A model generated the notes under the pieces. It ran no database searches. It saw nothing but the letters and a program-made list of their open reading frames with translations, and was not told the origin of the DNA. This document shows, in pieces, positions 25,019-36,900 of a stretch of DNA of 64,000 nt (within the stretch, counting starts at the first letter, position 1; the number at the start of each line of letters is the position of its first letter). The position numbers and the translations under genes were made by a program. This DNA is from Nonlabens arenilitoris (GTDB lineage: Bacteria > Bacteroidota > Bacteroidia > Flavobacteriales > Flavobacteriaceae): assembly GCF_002954765.1 (NCBI RefSeq), contig NZ_MTPW01000001.1, forward strand, positions 1,873,501 to 1,937,500, given 5' to 3'.

Positions 25019-25092
25019 GCCGATGTAGCTCAGCTGGCTAGAGCAGCTGATTTGTAATCAGCAGGTCGTGGGTTCGAGTCCCTCCATCGGCT
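25019..25092 (+). tRNA. tRNA-Thr (anticodon TGT)
   Basis: A 74-base cloverleaf: acceptor GCCGATG pairs with CATCGGC, anticodon loop TTGTAAT between CTGAT and its complement, and TTCGAGT in the T loop. CCA is not encoded. First of four tRNAs before tuf. Confidence 0.97.
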
Positions 25093-25123
25093 CTTTAAAA
25101 TACTAAGTCTTTATTGACTTATT

Positions 25124-25204
25124 GGGGAGATACTCAAGCGGCCAACGAGGACGGACTGTAACTCCGTTGGGAAACCTTCGCAGGTTCGAATCCTGCTCTC
25201 CCCA
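25124..25204 (+). tRNA. tRNA-Tyr (anticodon GTA)
   Basis: An 81-base class II tRNA with a long variable arm. Acceptor GGGGAGA pairs with TCTCCCC, the anticodon loop is CTGTAAC, and the T loop contains TTCGAAT. CCA is not encoded in full. Confidence 0.96.
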
Positions 25205-25273
25205 CACAGTATCTTATGTGTTGAGATATGTTGAAATTATGAATACCATTCAGCAATTTAATTGTTGATAAAT

Positions 25274-25346
25274 GCGAGAGTAGCTCAGTTGGTAGAGCGT
25301 CAGCCTTCCAAGCTGAATGTCGCCGGTTCGAACCCGGTCTCTCGCT
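25274..25346 (+). tRNA. tRNA-Gly (anticodon TCC)
   Basis: A 73-base cloverleaf: acceptor GCGAGAG pairs with CTCTCGC, the anticodon loop is CTTCCAA between TCAGC and GCTGA, and the T loop contains TTCGAAC. Confidence 0.97.
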
Positions 25347-25419
25347 CTAAGTTTTAAGTGTGCGTTAACGCATGTTTTTTAAGGTCAACTCTGTTCCTTA
25401 AATCTATAATGGTTTAATC

Positions 25420-25491
25420 GCCGGTGTAGCTCAGGGGTAGAGCGTTTCCTTGGTAAGGAAGAGGTCACGAGTTCAAATCTCGTCATTGGCT
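25420..25491 (+). tRNA. tRNA-Thr (anticodon GGT)
   Basis: A 72-base cloverleaf: acceptor GCCGGTG pairs with CATTGGC using two G-U pairs, the anticodon loop is TTGGTAA between TTTCC and GGAAG, and the T loop contains TTCAAAT. Confidence 0.95.
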
Positions 25492-25596
25492 CTGAATAAA
25501 AAGGTCTCTAGTTGAGGCCATTACTAGTATATGCTGATTTGGTTTTGCCTTATTAGTATTTGAAATGAACACTAATATAAATTAAGATTATAAATT

Positions 25597-26784
25597 ATGG
25601 CTAAAGAAACGTACGATCGTTCGAAACCCCACCTAAATGTAGGAACAATTGGTCACGTTGACCACGGTAAAACTACACTTACTGCTGCAATTACGAAAGT
25701 TCTTGCTGATGCTGGTTTCTCTAATGCGACAAGTTTTGATCAAATTGACAACGCTCCTGAAGAAAAAGAGCGTGGTATTACTATTAACTCATCACACGTT
25801 GAGTATCAAACAGAGAACAGACACTACGCACACGTAGATTGTCCTGGTCACGCCGATTATGTGAAGAACATGGTTACTGGTGCTGCTCAAATGGATGGAG
25901 CAATTCTTGTGGTTGCTGCAACTGATGGTCCTATGCCACAGACGCGTGAGCACATTCTTTTAGGTAGACAAGTAGGTATACCTCGTATCGTTGTATTCCT
26001 TAATAAAGTGGATATGGTGGATGATGAAGAGCTTCTTGAGTTAGTTGATATGGAGGTTCGTGATTTGTTATCTTTTTATGAGTATGATGGTGACAATGGT
26101 CCTGTTGTTTCGGGTTCTGCGTTAGGTGCGTTGAACGGTGAGCAAAAATGGGTTGATACAGTTCTTGAGTTGATGGACGCTGTTGATTCTTGGATTGAGG
26201 AGCCTGTTCGTGATATGGATAAGCCGTTCTTGATGCCAATCGAAGATGTGTTTTCTATTACAGGTCGTGGTACTGTTGCAACTGGTCGTATAGAGACTGG
26301 TGTTGCTAATACTGGAGATCCTGTAGAGATCATTGGTATGGGTGCTGAGAAGTTAACTTCTACTATTACTGGTATTGAGATGTTCCGTCAGATTCTTGAT
26401 AGAGGTGAAGCTGGTGATAATGCTGGTATCCTTTTAAGAGGTATTGAGAAGACTCAGATTTCACGTGGTATGGTTATCGTTAAGCCTGGATCTGTTACTC
26501 CTCATGCTAAGTTTAAGGCAGAAGTTTATATTCTTAAGAAAGAAGAAGGTGGACGTCATACTCCATTCCATAATAATTATCGTCCGCAGTTCTATGTTAG
26601 AACAACTGACGTAACTGGTAATATCGCTTTACCTTCAGGTGTTGAGATGGTTATGCCTGGTGATAACTTAACTATTACAGTTGATTTAATTCAGCCTATT
26701 GCATTAAACTTAGGTTTACGTTTTGCTATCCGTGAAGGTGGTAGAACCGTTGGAGCTGGTCAAGTTACTGAAATTCTAGATTAA
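25597..26784 (+). CDS. tuf: Elongation factor Tu
   Basis: EF-Tu is the GTPase that delivers aminoacyl-tRNA to the ribosome. The 395-residue protein has G1 GHVDHGKTT (residues 19-27), the switch region with RGITI, G3 DCPGHADY, G4 NKVD and G5 SALG. Domains 2 and 3 are complete and end in [11 protein letters not shown]. It follows four tRNA genes and precedes tRNA-Trp, the standard flavobacterial order. The 105-base gap after tRNA-Thr may contain a processing site. A strong hairpin terminator follows. Confidence 0.97.
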   Translation: MAKETYDRSKPHLNVGTIGHVDHGKTTLTAAITKVLADAGFSNATSFDQIDNAPEEKERGITINSSHVEYQTENRHYAHVDCPGHADYVKNMVTGAAQMDGAILVVAATDGPMPQTREHILLGRQVGIPRIVVFLNKVDMVDDEELLELVDMEVRDLLSFYEYDGDNGPVVSGSALGALNGEQKWVDTVLELMDAVDSWIEEPVRDMDKPFLMPIEDVFSITGRGTVATGRIETGVANTGDPVEIIGMGAEKLTSTITGIEMFRQILDRGEAGDNAGILLRGIEKTQISRGMVIVKPGSVTPHAKFKAEVYILKKEEGGRHTPFHNNYRPQFYVRTTDVTGNIALPSGVEMVMPGDNLTITVDLIQPIALNLGLRFAIREGGRTVGAGQVTEILD

Positions 26785-26803
26785 TTTTCTAGTATTAAAA
26801 TTT

Positions 26804-26840
26804 AAGTATCCTATCTTTTAGATAGGATACTTTCCCTTTG
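26804..26840 (+). terminator. Terminator after tuf
   Basis: A perfect 13-bp stem AAGTATCCTATCT (26804-26816) pairs with AGATAGGATACTT (26820-26832) across a 3-base loop. The T tract after it is interrupted (TTTCCCTTT), so readthrough to tRNA-Trp and secE is possible. Confidence 0.75.
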
Positions 26841-26862
26841 TTAAGAGCATTTCTTAATAAAT

Positions 26863-26935
26863 ACGGGTTTAGCTCAGTTGGTAGAGCACTGGTCTCCAAA
26901 ACCAGGTGTCGGGAGTTCGAGCCTCTCAACCCGTG
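26863..26935 (+). tRNA. tRNA-Trp (anticodon CCA)
   Basis: A 73-base cloverleaf: acceptor ACGGGTT pairs with AACCCGT, the anticodon loop is CTCCAAA between CTGGT and ACCAG, and the T loop contains TTCGAGC. It lies between tuf and secE. Confidence 0.97.
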
Positions 26936-26999
26936 CATTATCGAGTTTTCTCGAAATTAATAACAAAATCTATAGAGATTTTATAATAGAATTCTATTT

Positions 27000-27197
27000 A
27001 TGGGATTAGTAAGTTACGTAAAAGAATCGTACAGTGAATTAACAAACCATGTGTCTTGGCCTTCTTGGTCAGAGGCTCAAAAGTTAACTGTAACGGTTGC
27101 TGTTTTTTCAATAGTATTTGCCTTGATAATTTGGGGTATTGATTCCGTTTTTAGTAAAGTTATTACTAATTATTTCTCTTGGATTAAGAATAGTTAA
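27000..27197 (+). CDS. secE: Preprotein translocase subunit SecE
   Basis: This 65-residue protein has the SecE motif VSWPSWSEAQKLTVTV followed by a single membrane helix (about residues 31-50). It clamps SecY in the SecYEG channel. The short single-helix form is typical outside the enterobacteria. It is 10 bases upstream of nusG, as in nearly all bacteria. Confidence 0.93.
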   Translation: MGLVSYVKESYSELTNHVSWPSWSEAQKLTVTVAVFSIVFALIIWGIDSVFSKVITNYFSWIKNS

Positions 27198-27207
27198 AAA
27201 CCACATT

Positions 27208-27765
27208 ATGGCAGTTGATAGTAACGAAGTGATGCATTGGTATGTGGTAAGATCTGTAAGTGGTCAAGAAAATAAAATTAAGGATTATATAGAATCTGAA
27301 ATTGCTCATCATAACTTACAAGATTTTTTAAAGCAAATTTTAGTTCCTACCGAAAAAGTCGTTCAGATTCGTAATGGTAAGAAGATTAATAAAGAGAAGG
27401 TTTATTTTCCTGGTTATATTATGATTCAGGCTAGGCTTGAAGGAGAGGTTCCTCATATAATTAAATCTGTAAACGGAGTTATTGGCTTCTTAGGTGAAAC
27501 TAAAGGCGGTGATCCCGTTCCTCTTAGGAAAAGCGAAGTGAATAGAATGCTAGGTAAGGTTGATGAACTAGCAGAACAAGTAGATAATATAGCTATTCCG
27601 TTTAAAGTTGGTGAAACAATTAAGGTTGTTGATGGTCCTTTTAACGGTTTTAATGGTACTATCGAGAAGGTTAATGAAGAGAAGCGTAAGCTTGAGGTGA
27701 TGGTGAAGATTTTCGGTCGAAAGACTCCATTGGAGTTGAGCTATATGCAAGTAGAGAAAGTATAA
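27208..27765 (+). CDS. nusG: Transcription termination/antitermination factor NusG
   Basis: The 185-residue protein has the NusG N-terminal domain (MHWYVVRSVSGQENKIKDYI, YFPGYIMIQARLEGE, VNGVIGFLG) and a C-terminal KOW domain (KVGETIKVVDGPFNGFNGTIEKVNEEK). It links RNA polymerase with Rho or ribosomes. The frame remains open to 27139, but those 23 extra residues overlap secE and are not NusG-like, so I use ATG 27208. Confidence 0.95.
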   Translation: MAVDSNEVMHWYVVRSVSGQENKIKDYIESEIAHHNLQDFLKQILVPTEKVVQIRNGKKINKEKVYFPGYIMIQARLEGEVPHIIKSVNGVIGFLGETKGGDPVPLRKSEVNRMLGKVDELAEQVDNIAIPFKVGETIKVVDGPFNGFNGTIEKVNEEKRKLEVMVKIFGRKTPLELSYMQVEKV

Positions 27766-27833
27766 ATGTTGCGTTTTAGATAATCAAAAGGCTTCCACTT
27801 TTTGTTTATCATATAAATTGAAATTTTTTAAAA

Positions 27834-28274
27834 ATGGCTAAAGAAGTATCTAAGGTTGTAAAATTACAAGTTAGAGGTGGTGCGGCAAATCCATCTCCGC
27901 CTGTAGGACCTGCATTAGGTGCGGCTGGTGTAAATATCATGGAGTTTTGTAAGCAATTTAATGCTAGAACTCAAGATAAGCCTGGTAAAGTGTTACCAGT
28001 AGCAATTACAGTGTATAAAGACAAGTCTTTTGACTTTGTTATTAAAACACCTCCAGCAGCAGTTCAAATCCTAGAAGCGGCAAAACTTAAAGGCGGTAGT
28101 GGAGAACCAAATCGTAAAAAGGTAGCAACTATCAGTTGGGATCAGGTTAGATTGATTGCAGAAGATAAAATGCCTGACCTAAATGCATTTACAGTAGACA
28201 GCGCTATGAGAATGGTTGCAGGTACTGCTAGATCTATGGGTGTTAACGTTAAAGGTGGAGATGCTCCAGCTTAA
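27834..28274 (+). CDS. rplK: Ribosomal protein uL11
   Basis: This 146-residue protein has [25 protein letters not shown] and the rRNA-binding C-terminal domain ([18 protein letters not shown]). It sits at the GTPase-associated centre with L10 and L7/L12. It starts the rplKAJL-rpoBC block, 68 bases after nusG. Confidence 0.96.
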   Translation: MAKEVSKVVKLQVRGGAANPSPPVGPALGAAGVNIMEFCKQFNARTQDKPGKVLPVAITVYKDKSFDFVIKTPPAAVQILEAAKLKGGSGEPNRKKVATISWDQVRLIAEDKMPDLNAFTVDSAMRMVAGTARSMGVNVKGGDAPA

Positions 28275-28286
28275 AAAAAGGTAACA

Positions 28287-28985
28287 ATGGCAAAATTAAC
28301 AAAAAAGCAAAAAGAAGCTCATGCTAAAATAGATGGTGCAGAAATGTATTCATTAGCAGACGCTTCTAAATTGGTAAAAGATATTACGAATGTTAAGTTC
28401 GACGCTTCAGTAGATCTTGCTGTGAGACTTAATGTTGATCCACGTAAAGCTAATCAAATGGTTAGAGGTGTGGTAACATTACCTCATGGAACAGGTAAAG
28501 ATGTTAAGGTTTTAGCATTAGTAACTCCAGATAAAGAAGCGGAAGCAACGGCTGCTGGTGCAGATTATGTTGGACTGGATGAATATCTTGATAAAATTAA
28601 AGGCGGTTGGACTGATGTTGATGTTATCATCACCATGCCAAGCGTTATGGGTAAGTTAGGTCCTTTAGGTCGAGTATTAGGTCCAAGAGGTTTAATGCCT
28701 AATCCAAAAACAGGAACGGTTACTATGGATGTAGCAAAAGCTGTTTCTGATGTGAAAGCTGGTAAGATTGACTTTAAGGTCGATAAGACAGGTATTATAC
28801 ATGCTGCAATTGGTAAAGTATCTTTTGATGCTGATAAAATTGCAGGTAATGCAAAAGAATTAATTAATACGTTAGTTAAACTGAAACCTACAACGTCAAA
28901 AGGTGTATACATCAAAAGTATATATATGTCTAGTACTATGAGTCCTGGAATATCTATTGATGCTAAGCGTTTTGCAGACGACTAA
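28287..28985 (+). CDS. rplA: Ribosomal protein uL1
   Basis: This 232-residue L1-stalk protein has the signatures [29 protein letters not shown] and [18 protein letters not shown]. It lies 12 bases after rplK. L1 represses its own operon in E. coli by binding the mRNA leader; I could not see a clear L1 site here. Confidence 0.96.
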   Translation: MAKLTKKQKEAHAKIDGAEMYSLADASKLVKDITNVKFDASVDLAVRLNVDPRKANQMVRGVVTLPHGTGKDVKVLALVTPDKEAEATAAGADYVGLDEYLDKIKGGWTDVDVIITMPSVMGKLGPLGRVLGPRGLMPNPKTGTVTMDVAKAVSDVKAGKIDFKVDKTGIIHAAIGKVSFDADKIAGNAKELINTLVKLKPTTSKGVYIKSIYMSSTMSPGISIDAKRFADD

Positions 28986-28997
28986 AAAATCTAGACC

Positions 28998-29510
28998 ATG
29001 ACAAGAGAAGAAAAAGCAAATGTTATTCAAGATTTGACTGCTACGTTAGGTAATAGTTCAACAATCTATTTAGCAGATATTTCTGGCTTAAATGCATCAG
29101 ATACTTCTAATTTAAGAAGAGCTTGTTTTAAAGCTAATGTTTCAATTTCTGTAGTAAAAAACACATTGCTTGAGAAGGCTATGGAAGCTTCAGATAAAGA
29201 TTTTGGTGAATTGCCAGAATTATTGAAAGGGAATACTTCTATAATGATTTCTGAAGTAGCTAATGCTCCAGCTAAAGTAATTCAGACTTTTAGAAAAAAA
29301 TCTGACAAACCTATTTTAAAAGGTGCTTATATTGAAGAAGCTATTTATGTAGGTGATAGATTCGAAGAGTTGAGTAATATCAAATCTAAAGAAGAAATGA
29401 TTGGTGAAGTTATTGGACTTCTTCAATCTCCTGCCAAAAATGTTGTATCTGCACTTAAATCAGGTGGTAGTACAATTGCAGGTTTAATTAAGACACTATC
29501 TGAAAGATAG
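28998..29510 (+). CDS. rplJ: Ribosomal protein uL10
   Basis: This 170-residue base of the L7/L12 stalk has the segments IYLADISGLNASDTSNLRRACF and VSISVVKNTLLEKAM, and a C-terminal helix that holds the L7/L12 dimers. It lies 12 bases after rplA. Confidence 0.95.
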   Translation: MTREEKANVIQDLTATLGNSSTIYLADISGLNASDTSNLRRACFKANVSISVVKNTLLEKAMEASDKDFGELPELLKGNTSIMISEVANAPAKVIQTFRKKSDKPILKGAYIEEAIYVGDRFEELSNIKSKEEMIGEVIGLLQSPAKNVVSALKSGGSTIAGLIKTLSER

Positions 29511-29562
29511 TTTTAAAGAGTACGCAAACAATTATTTATAAATTTTATTAAACGATAGAAAA

Positions 29563-29937
29563 ATGGCAGATTTAAAAGATTTCGCTGAGCAGTTAGTTAA
29601 CTTAACTGTTAAAGAAGTAAACGAACTAGCAACCATCCTTAAAGACGAGTATGGTATTGAGCCTGCAGCTGCTGCTGTAGCTATGGCTGGTCCAGCTGGT
29701 GGTGGTGACGCTGCTGCTGATGAGCAAACTGAATTTGATGTTATCCTTAAGGCTCCAGGTGGTGCTAAATTAGCGGTTGTTAAACTTGTAAAAGAACTTA
29801 CAGGTGCTGGACTTAAAGATGCAAAAGACCTAGTTGATAATGCGCCATCTCCGATCAAAGAAGGTGTGTCTAAAGACGAGGCAGAAGCACTTAAGGCACA
29901 GCTTGAAGAAGCTGGTGCTGAGGTTGAGTTGAAGTAA
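29563..29937 (+). CDS. rplL: Ribosomal protein bL12 (L7/L12)
   Basis: This 124-residue stalk protein has the N-terminal dimerisation domain, an Ala/Gly-rich hinge (about residues 35-52) and the factor-binding domain [25 protein letters not shown] ending in [10 protein letters not shown]. It is separated from rpoB by 123 bases that contain a long hairpin. Confidence 0.96.
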   Translation: MADLKDFAEQLVNLTVKEVNELATILKDEYGIEPAAAAVAMAGPAGGGDAAADEQTEFDVILKAPGGAKLAVVKLVKELTGAGLKDAKDLVDNAPSPIKEGVSKDEAEALKAQLEEAGAEVELK

Positions 29938-29959
29938 TTCTTCTTAACTAATCATTATC

Positions 29960-29996
29960 GGTTTAAACCTGTGAGCAAGGCTCACGGGTTTAGACC
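29960..29996 (+). promoter_or_regulatory. Long hairpin between rplL and rpoB
   Basis: A 17-bp stem (29960-29976 with 29980-29996) with two G-U pairs closes on a 3-base AAG loop. Only four T follow after a CCA, so termination should be partial. E. coli has an attenuator and an RNase III site at the same place. Confidence 0.7.
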
Positions 29997-30060
29997 ATTT
30001 TGCGTATAAAGATGAGACGTCATTAATAACGCTTTTTTTAACCTTTAATACCGTGCATTG

Positions 30061-33000
30061 ATGCTGGCAACAAACACAGAGAGAATTAATTTTTCGACGG
30101 TAACAACTAAAGCAGATTATCCTGATCTGCTAGATATCCAAATTAAATCTTTTCAGGATTTCTTTCAATTAGAAACGAAATCTGATAAAAGAGAAGTAGA
30201 AGGTCTATATAATACCTTCATGGAAAATTTTCCAATTACAGATACTCGCAATCAATTTGTATTGGAGTTTCTTGATTATTTCGTTGATCCTCCTAGATAC
30301 TCTATTCAAGAGTGTATTGAAAGAGGTTTAACCTACAGCGTGCCTCTTAAGTCACGTCTTAAATTATACTGTACTGACCCAGAGCATGAAGACTTTGAAA
30401 CAATTGTTCAGGATGTTTATCTAGGAACTATTCCTTACATGACTCCTTCTGGAACTTTTGTTATTAACGGTGCTGAACGAGTAGTAGTTTCTCAACTACA
30501 CCGTTCTCCTGGAGTTTTCTTTGGTCAATCTTTCCATGCAAATGGAACTAAACTTTACTCAGCTCGTGTTATTCCTTTCAAAGGATCATGGATTGAGTTT
30601 GCGACAGATATTAATAGTGTAATGTATGCTTATATCGATCGTAAGAAGAAATTACCTGTAACAACTCTTTTTCGTGCCATCGGATTTGAAAGAGATAAAG
30701 ACATTCTCGGTATTTTTGATTTAGCAGAAGAAGTAAAAGCTTCTAAAACTGGATTAAAAAAATATCTTGGTCGCAAGTTAGCAGCTCGTGTTTTAAGAAC
30801 ATGGCATGAAGATTTTGTGGATGAAGATACAGGAGAGGTAGTTTCTATTGAGCGTAATGAGATTGTACTTGACCGTGATACAGTTCTAGATAAGGAGCAT
30901 ATCGATGAGATCATGGAATCTCAGGCAAAAACGATACTTCTTCATAAAGAAGATAATCAGTCTGCTGATTACGCTATTATCCACAATACTTTACAAAAAG
31001 ATCCTACAAACTCTGAGAAAGAGGCTGTAGAACATATATATAGACAACTACGTAATGCTGAGCCGCCTGATGAGGAAACAGCACGTGGTATAATCGATAA
31101 ATTATTCTTCTCAGATCAACGTTATAATTTAGGTGAGGTTGGTCGTTACAGAATGAATAAGAAGTTAGGACTGGATATCGCCATGGATAAGCAAGTGCTT
31201 ACTAAGGAAGATATCATTACTATCATCAAGTATCTTATTGAATTAATTAATTCAAAGGCCGAGATTGATGATATTGACCACTTATCAAATCGTCGTGTTA
31301 GAACTGTTGGAGAACAATTATCACAACAGTTCGGTGTTGGTCTAGCTCGTATGGCTAGAACAATTCGTGAACGCATGAATGTTAGAGATAATGAAGTATT
31401 TACTCCTATAGATTTGATTAATGCAAAGACTTTGTCTTCTGTAATTAATTCATTCTTTGGGACAAATCAGTTGTCTCAATTTATGGATCAAACTAATCCA
31501 CTGGCTGAAATCACACATAAGCGTAGATTATCTGCACTTGGGCCTGGTGGTCTTTCTAGAGAAAGAGCTGGATTTGAGGTACGTGATGTTCACTATACGC
31601 ACTACGGAAGATTGTGTCCTATTGAAACTCCTGAAGGTCCAAATATTGGTCTTATCTCGTCATTAGCTGTTTTTGCTAAAGTGAATAGTATGGGATTCAT
31701 TGAGACGCCTTACCGTTCAGTTAAGGATGGTGTGGTTAATCTTGAAGAAGAGCCTACTTATTTAAGTGCTGAGGAAGAAGAAGGAATGCATATTGCACAA
31801 GCAAACTTACCATTAGACGGTAAGGGTAAGATAGATCAAGATAAGGTTATTGCTCGTATGGAAGGTGATTTCCCAGTTGTTGATCCTTCTGAGGTTGTAT
31901 ATGCTGATGTTGCGCCTAATCAAATCGCATCTATCTCTGCTTCTTTAATCCCATTCTTAGAACATGATGATGCAAACCGTGCATTGATGGGATCTAACAT
32001 GATGCGTCAGGCTGTACCTCTTTTAAGAGTAGATGCACCTATAGTAGGAACAGGTTTGGAAAGACAAGTTGCAACAGATTCACGCGTGTTAATTAATGCA
32101 GAAGGTGACGGTGAAGTGACATATGTTGATGCGCAACGTATAAGCATTAAATATGATAGAACAGACCGTGAAAAGGCGATAAGTTTTGAACCTGAAGAAA
32201 CCACCTATAATTTAATCAAATTCCGTAAAACGAATCAAGGTACAAGTATAACACTTAAGCCTATCGTTAAGAAAGGTGATAGAGTTAATAGAGGTCAAGT
32301 TTTATGTCAAGGTTATGCAACTGAAGCTGGAGAACTTGCCCTAGGTCGTAACATGAAGGTAGCTTTTATGCCTTGGAAAGGTTACAACTTTGAGGATGCG
32401 ATTGTAATTTCTGAAAAAGTTGTTCGTGAAGATATTTTCACCTCTATCCATGTTGATGAGTACTCTTTAGATGTTAGAGATACTAAGCTAGGTAATGAGG
32501 AGTTGACACCTGATATACCAAACGTTTCTGAAGAAGCAACTGCAGATCTAGATGAGCAAGGTATGATACGTATCGGTGCAGAAGTAAAACCTGGTGATAT
32601 TTTGATAGGTAAAATTACTCCTAAAGGAGAGTCAGACCCTACACCTGAGGAAAAACTTCTACGTGCTATTTTTGGAGATAAAGCAGGTGATGTAAAAGAT
32701 GCATCATTAAAAGCTTCTCCATCTTTACGTGGTGTTGTTATTGATAAAAAGCTTTTCTCTAGAGCCGTTAAGGATAAGAGAAAAAGAGCGCAGGATAAAG
32801 AAGATATTGCAAAATTAGAACAGGCATATCAGTCTAAATTTGATAATCTTCAAGAGCGTTTAATAGAAAAATTATTTGAAATTGTAAGTGGTAAAACATC
32901 ACAAGGTGTGTTCAATGATTTAGGAGAAGAGGTTCTACCTAAAGGTAAAAAGTATACACTTAAAATGTTGCATTCAGTAGATGATTATACACATTTAGTT

Positions 33001-33873
33001 TCTGGAACTTGGACTACCAGCAAGGAAACTAACGAGATGATTGCTGACTTACTACACAATTATAAAATTAAAGAAAATGATCTTCAAGGATCATTACGTC
33101 GCGAGAAGTTTACCATCTCTGTAGGAGATGAACTTCCTGCTGGAATTATCAAACTAGCAAAAGTTTACATCGCTAAAAAGCGTAAACTTAAAGTAGGTGA
33201 TAAGATGGCTGGACGTCACGGTAATAAAGGTATTGTTGCGCGTATTGTACGTCAAGAAGATATGCCGTTCCTTGAAGATGGAACGCCAGTGGATATTGTT
33301 TTGAATCCACTTGGGGTACCTTCACGTATGAACATTGGTCAAATATATGAGACCGTTTTAGGATGGGCAGGACAGAAGTTAGGAAAGACTTTTGCTACAC
33401 CTATTTTTGATGGTGCTACTTTAGACCAGATTAATGCTTATACAGATGAAGCAGGAATCCCACGTTTCGGTCATACATATTTATATGATGGTGGTACTGG
33501 AGACAGATTTGATCAACCTGCAACAGTTGGTGTGATTTATATGCTGAAACTAGGACACATGGTAGATGATAAGATGCACGCTCGTTCTATCGGGCCATAC
33601 TCATTGATTACTCAGCAGCCACTTGGTGGTAAAGCACAATTTGGTGGTCAACGATTTGGAGAGATGGAAGTATGGGCATTAGAGGCTTATGGAGCGTCTA
33701 GTACACTACGTGAAATCTTAACTGTGAAGTCGGATGACGTTATAGGACGTGCAAAGACTTATGAGGCGATTGTAAAAGGTGAGCCTATGCCAGAACCTGG
33801 TCTTCCAGAATCATTTAATGTATTAATGCACGAGTTGAAAGGTCTTGGATTAGACTTAAGACTTGAGGATTAA
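30061..33873 (+). CDS. rpoB: RNA polymerase beta subunit
   Basis: This 1,270-residue subunit contains the rifampicin-binding cluster from residue 465 ([17 protein letters not shown], then [20 protein letters not shown]), which has the susceptible-type residues at the usual positions. It also has [13 protein letters not shown], the [10 protein letters not shown] motif and the C-terminal clamp segment ([17 protein letters not shown]). I start at ATG 30061; a TTG directly before it is also in frame. It is followed by rpoC after an 87-base gap holding a 30-bp palindrome. Confidence 0.97.
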   Translation: MLATNTERINFSTVTTKADYPDLLDIQIKSFQDFFQLETKSDKREVEGLYNTFMENFPITDTRNQFVLEFLDYFVDPPRYSIQECIERGLTYSVPLKSRLKLYCTDPEHEDFETIVQDVYLGTIPYMTPSGTFVINGAERVVVSQLHRSPGVFFGQSFHANGTKLYSARVIPFKGSWIEFATDINSVMYAYIDRKKKLPVTTLFRAIGFERDKDILGIFDLAEEVKASKTGLKKYLGRKLAARVLRTWHEDFVDEDTGEVVSIERNEIVLDRDTVLDKEHIDEIMESQAKTILLHKEDNQSADYAIIHNTLQKDPTNSEKEAVEHIYRQLRNAEPPDEETARGIIDKLFFSDQRYNLGEVGRYRMNKKLGLDIAMDKQVLTKEDIITIIKYLIELINSKAEIDDIDHLSNRRVRTVGEQLSQQFGVGLARMARTIRERMNVRDNEVFTPIDLINAKTLSSVINSFFGTNQLSQFMDQTNPLAEITHKRRLSALGPGGLSRERAGFEVRDVHYTHYGRLCPIETPEGPNIGLISSLAVFAKVNSMGFIETPYRSVKDGVVNLEEEPTYLSAEEEEGMHIAQANLPLDGKGKIDQDKVIARMEGDFPVVDPSEVVYADVAPNQIASISASLIPFLEHDDANRALMGSNMMRQAVPLLRVDAPIVGTGLERQVATDSRVLINAEGDGEVTYVDAQRISIKYDRTDREKAISFEPEETTYNLIKFRKTNQGTSITLKPIVKKGDRVNRGQVLCQGYATEAGELALGRNMKVAFMPWKGYNFEDAIVISEKVVREDIFTSIHVDEYSLDVRDTKLGNEELTPDIPNVSEEATADLDEQGMIRIGAEVKPGDILIGKITPKGESDPTPEEKLLRAIFGDKAGDVKDASLKASPSLRGVVIDKKLFSRAVKDKRKRAQDKEDIAKLEQAYQSKFDNLQERLIEKLFEIVSGKTSQGVFNDLGEEVLPKGKKYTLKMLHSVDDYTHLVSGTWTTSKETNEMIADLLHNYKIKENDLQGSLRREKFTISVGDELPAGIIKLAKVYIAKKRKLKVGDKMAGRHGNKGIVARIVRQEDMPFLEDGTPVDIVLNPLGVPSRMNIGQIYETVLGWAGQKLGKTFATPIFDGATLDQINAYTDEAGIPRFGHTYLYDGGTGDRFDQPATVGVIYMLKLGHMVDDKMHARSIGPYSLITQQPLGGKAQFGGQRFGEMEVWALEAYGASSTLREILTVKSDDVIGRAKTYEAIVKGEPMPEPGLPESFNVLMHELKGLGLDLRLED

Positions 33874-33892
33874 TTTTTTAACGGTGGTTTTT

Positions 33893-33922
33893 ATGATTAC
33901 GCTTTCGCGAAAGCGTAATCAT
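33893..33922. repeat. Iterated palindrome, 30-bp perfect copy between rpoB and rpoC
   Basis: ATGATTACGCTTTCG followed directly by its reverse complement forms a perfect 30-bp palindrome, the longest copy in the window. The RNA would form a strong hairpin between two essential cistrons. Confidence 0.93.
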
Positions 33923-33960
33923 AACTCTCACCAGCTTTAACTAAAAATAGTACCATAATT

Positions 33961-36900
33961 ATGGCTAGATATAAAGACGCCCCAACCCAGAAGAAATTTT
34001 CAAAAATTTCAATCGGTCTCGCATCACCAGAATCTATTCTCGCAGAGTCTAAAGGTGAAGTATTAAAACCAGAGACGATTAATTACCGTACGCACAAACC
34101 AGAGCGTGATGGACTTTTTTGTGAGCGCATTTTTGGTCCTGTAAAGGATTATGAGTGTGCCTGTGGAAAGTATAAGCGTATACGTTATAAAGGAATTGTA
34201 TGTGATCGATGTGGTGTAGAGGTAACTGAGAAGAAGGTACGTCGTGACCGAATAGGGCATATTAACCTTGTTGTGCCAGTTGCGCACATCTGGTATTTCC
34301 GTAGTCTTCCTAACAAAATTGGTTATTTATTAGGACTTCCTTCAAAGAAGCTTGATATGATTATTTACTACGAACGTTATGTAGTAATTCAACCAGGTAT
34401 TGCAAAAAATGAAGAAGGTGAACCAGTTCAAAAATTAGAATTTCTTACTGAAGAGGAGTATCTAAATATTTTAGATAGTCTTCCTCAAGAGAATTTATAT
34501 TTAGAAGACTCAGATCCTAATAAGTTTATAGCTAAGATGGGAGCAGAATGTCTAATAGACCTTTTGCAACGTATCGACTTAGAAGGATTGTCTTATGATT
34601 TACGTCACAAGGCAAATAACGAAACTTCTAAGCAACGTAAAACGGAAGCTTTAAAGCGTTTACAAGTCGTAGAGGCTCTTAAGGAGTCAAATGTTCAAAG
34701 AGAGAATAAGGCAGAATGGATGATCATGAAAGTGATCCCTGTTATTCCTCCAGAATTAAGACCTTTAGTACCGTTAGATGGTGGTCGTTTTGCGACATCA
34801 GATTTAAATGATCTATATCGTCGTGTTATTATCCGTAACAATCGTTTGAAAAGATTAATGGAGATAAAAGCTCCTGAAGTAATCTTGCGTAATGAAAAAC
34901 GTATGTTACAAGAAGCAGTAGATTCTCTTCTTGATAATACAAGGAAGTCTAGTGCTGTTAAAACGGATTCTAATAGACCTCTTAAATCTTTATCAGATTC
35001 ATTAAAAGGTAAGCAGGGACGTTTCCGTCAGAACTTACTAGGTAAGCGTGTGGATTATTCTGCACGTTCTGTAATTGTTGTAGGACCAGAGCTTAAATTA
35101 TATGAGTGTGGTATCCCTAAGGATATGGCTGCAGAACTTTACAAGCCATTTGTAATACGTAAGCTTATTGAGCGTGGTATCGTTAAGACAGTAAAATCTG
35201 CAAAGAAAATAATAGATAAGAAAGAGCCTGTTGTTTGGGATATCTTGGAGAATGTTCTCAAAGGACATCCAGTTATGTTAAACCGTGCTCCTACACTTCA
35301 CAGACTCGGAATTCAAGCATTCCAACCAAAGTTGATTGAAGGTAAAGCAATTCAGTTACACCCATTAGTGTGTACAGCTTTTAATGCCGATTTTGATGGT
35401 GATCAAATGGCGGTACACCTGCCATTAGGTCCTGAAGCGATATTAGAATGTCAGTTATTGATGCTTGCATCACATAACATATTAAACCCTGCAAATGGTA
35501 GCCCTATTGCTGTACCATCTCAAGATATGGTCTTGGGTCTATACTACATGACCAAGCTACGTCGTTCAACGCCTGAGCATAAGGTTATAGGTGAAGGGTT
35601 AACTTTCTATGGTCCTGAAGAATTAGTAATCGCATTCAATGAGAAGCGTGTTGATATTAATGCGCCTGTTAAATGTAGAATTAATCTTCTACAGCCAGAT
35701 GGTTCTTATAAAGCGGAAGTTATTGAAACTACAGCAGGTCGTGTGATATTTAATCAAGCGGTACCAGATGAAGCTGGATATATTAATGAAGTGCTTACTA
35801 AAAAGGCGCTACGTGATATTATAGGAGACATTCTCAAAGTAACTGATGTTCCAAGAACGGCTGCGTTACTTGATGAAATTAAAGATATGGGTTATGGCTT
35901 TGCATTCCGTGGTGGATTATCATTCTCTCTAGGTGATATTATGATACCAGATGAGAAACAAGCTATGATTGATGCAGCTAATACTAAAGTTGATGCAATA
36001 CGCGGAAATTATGGTATGGGTCTTATAACTCAAAACGAGAGATATAATCAAGTTATTGATGTATGGACAGCTACTAATGCTGAGCTTACTGAATTAGCTA
36101 TGAAGAATATTAGAGAAGACAACCAAGGTTTTAACTCTGTGTTTATGATGCTTGACTCTGGAGCTCGTGGATCTAAAGAACAGATTCGTCAGCTGACAGG
36201 AATGCGTGGTCTGATGGCTAAGCCTAAGAAATCTAACTCAGGTGGTGGAGAAATTATTGAAAATCCGATTCTTTCTAACTTTAAGGAGGGATTGTCTATT
36301 CTTGAATACTTTATCTCTACTCACGGTGCGCGTAAAGGACTTGCAGATACAGCTCTTAAAACAGCAGATGCTGGTTACTTAACCCGTCGTCTACATGATG
36401 TTGCACAAGATGTAATAGTTAATGTTGAGGATTGTGAGACATTGAGAGGTATTGATGTATCTGCACTTAAGAAGAATGAAGAGGTTATGGAAAAACTTAG
36501 TGCACGTGTACTAGGTAGAGTAGCTCTTCATGATGTAATTGACCCAGCTACACAAACAGTTATTGTTGAGGCAGGTGAGTTAATTACTGAAGAAATTGCA
36601 GATATAATTGAGGCATCAGATTTAGAGTCAGTAGAGGTGCGTTCACCTTTAACTTGTGAGGCTAAGAAAGGTATTTGTGTGAAATGTTATGGTCGCAACC
36701 TTGCAACTAATAAGCTTGTGATGCGTGGTGAAGCGGTTGGTGTAATTGCTGCACAGTCTATTGGGGAACCAGGTACACAGTTGACGCTACGTACTTTCCA
36801 CGTTGGTGGTGTTGCTGGTAACGTTTCTCAAGAAAATACAATTGTTGCTAAGCATGATGGTATTTTAGAAATTGAAGATCTGAAATTAGTTAAGAGTGAA

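Noticed and set aside
26000..26333. Two minus-strand frames inside tuf
   Set aside because: They are antisense to conserved EF-Tu codons and match no family.
27139..27207. Longer NusG start inside secE
   Set aside because: It would overlap secE by 59 bases and adds a hydrophobic segment foreign to NusG; ATG 27208 fits the family.
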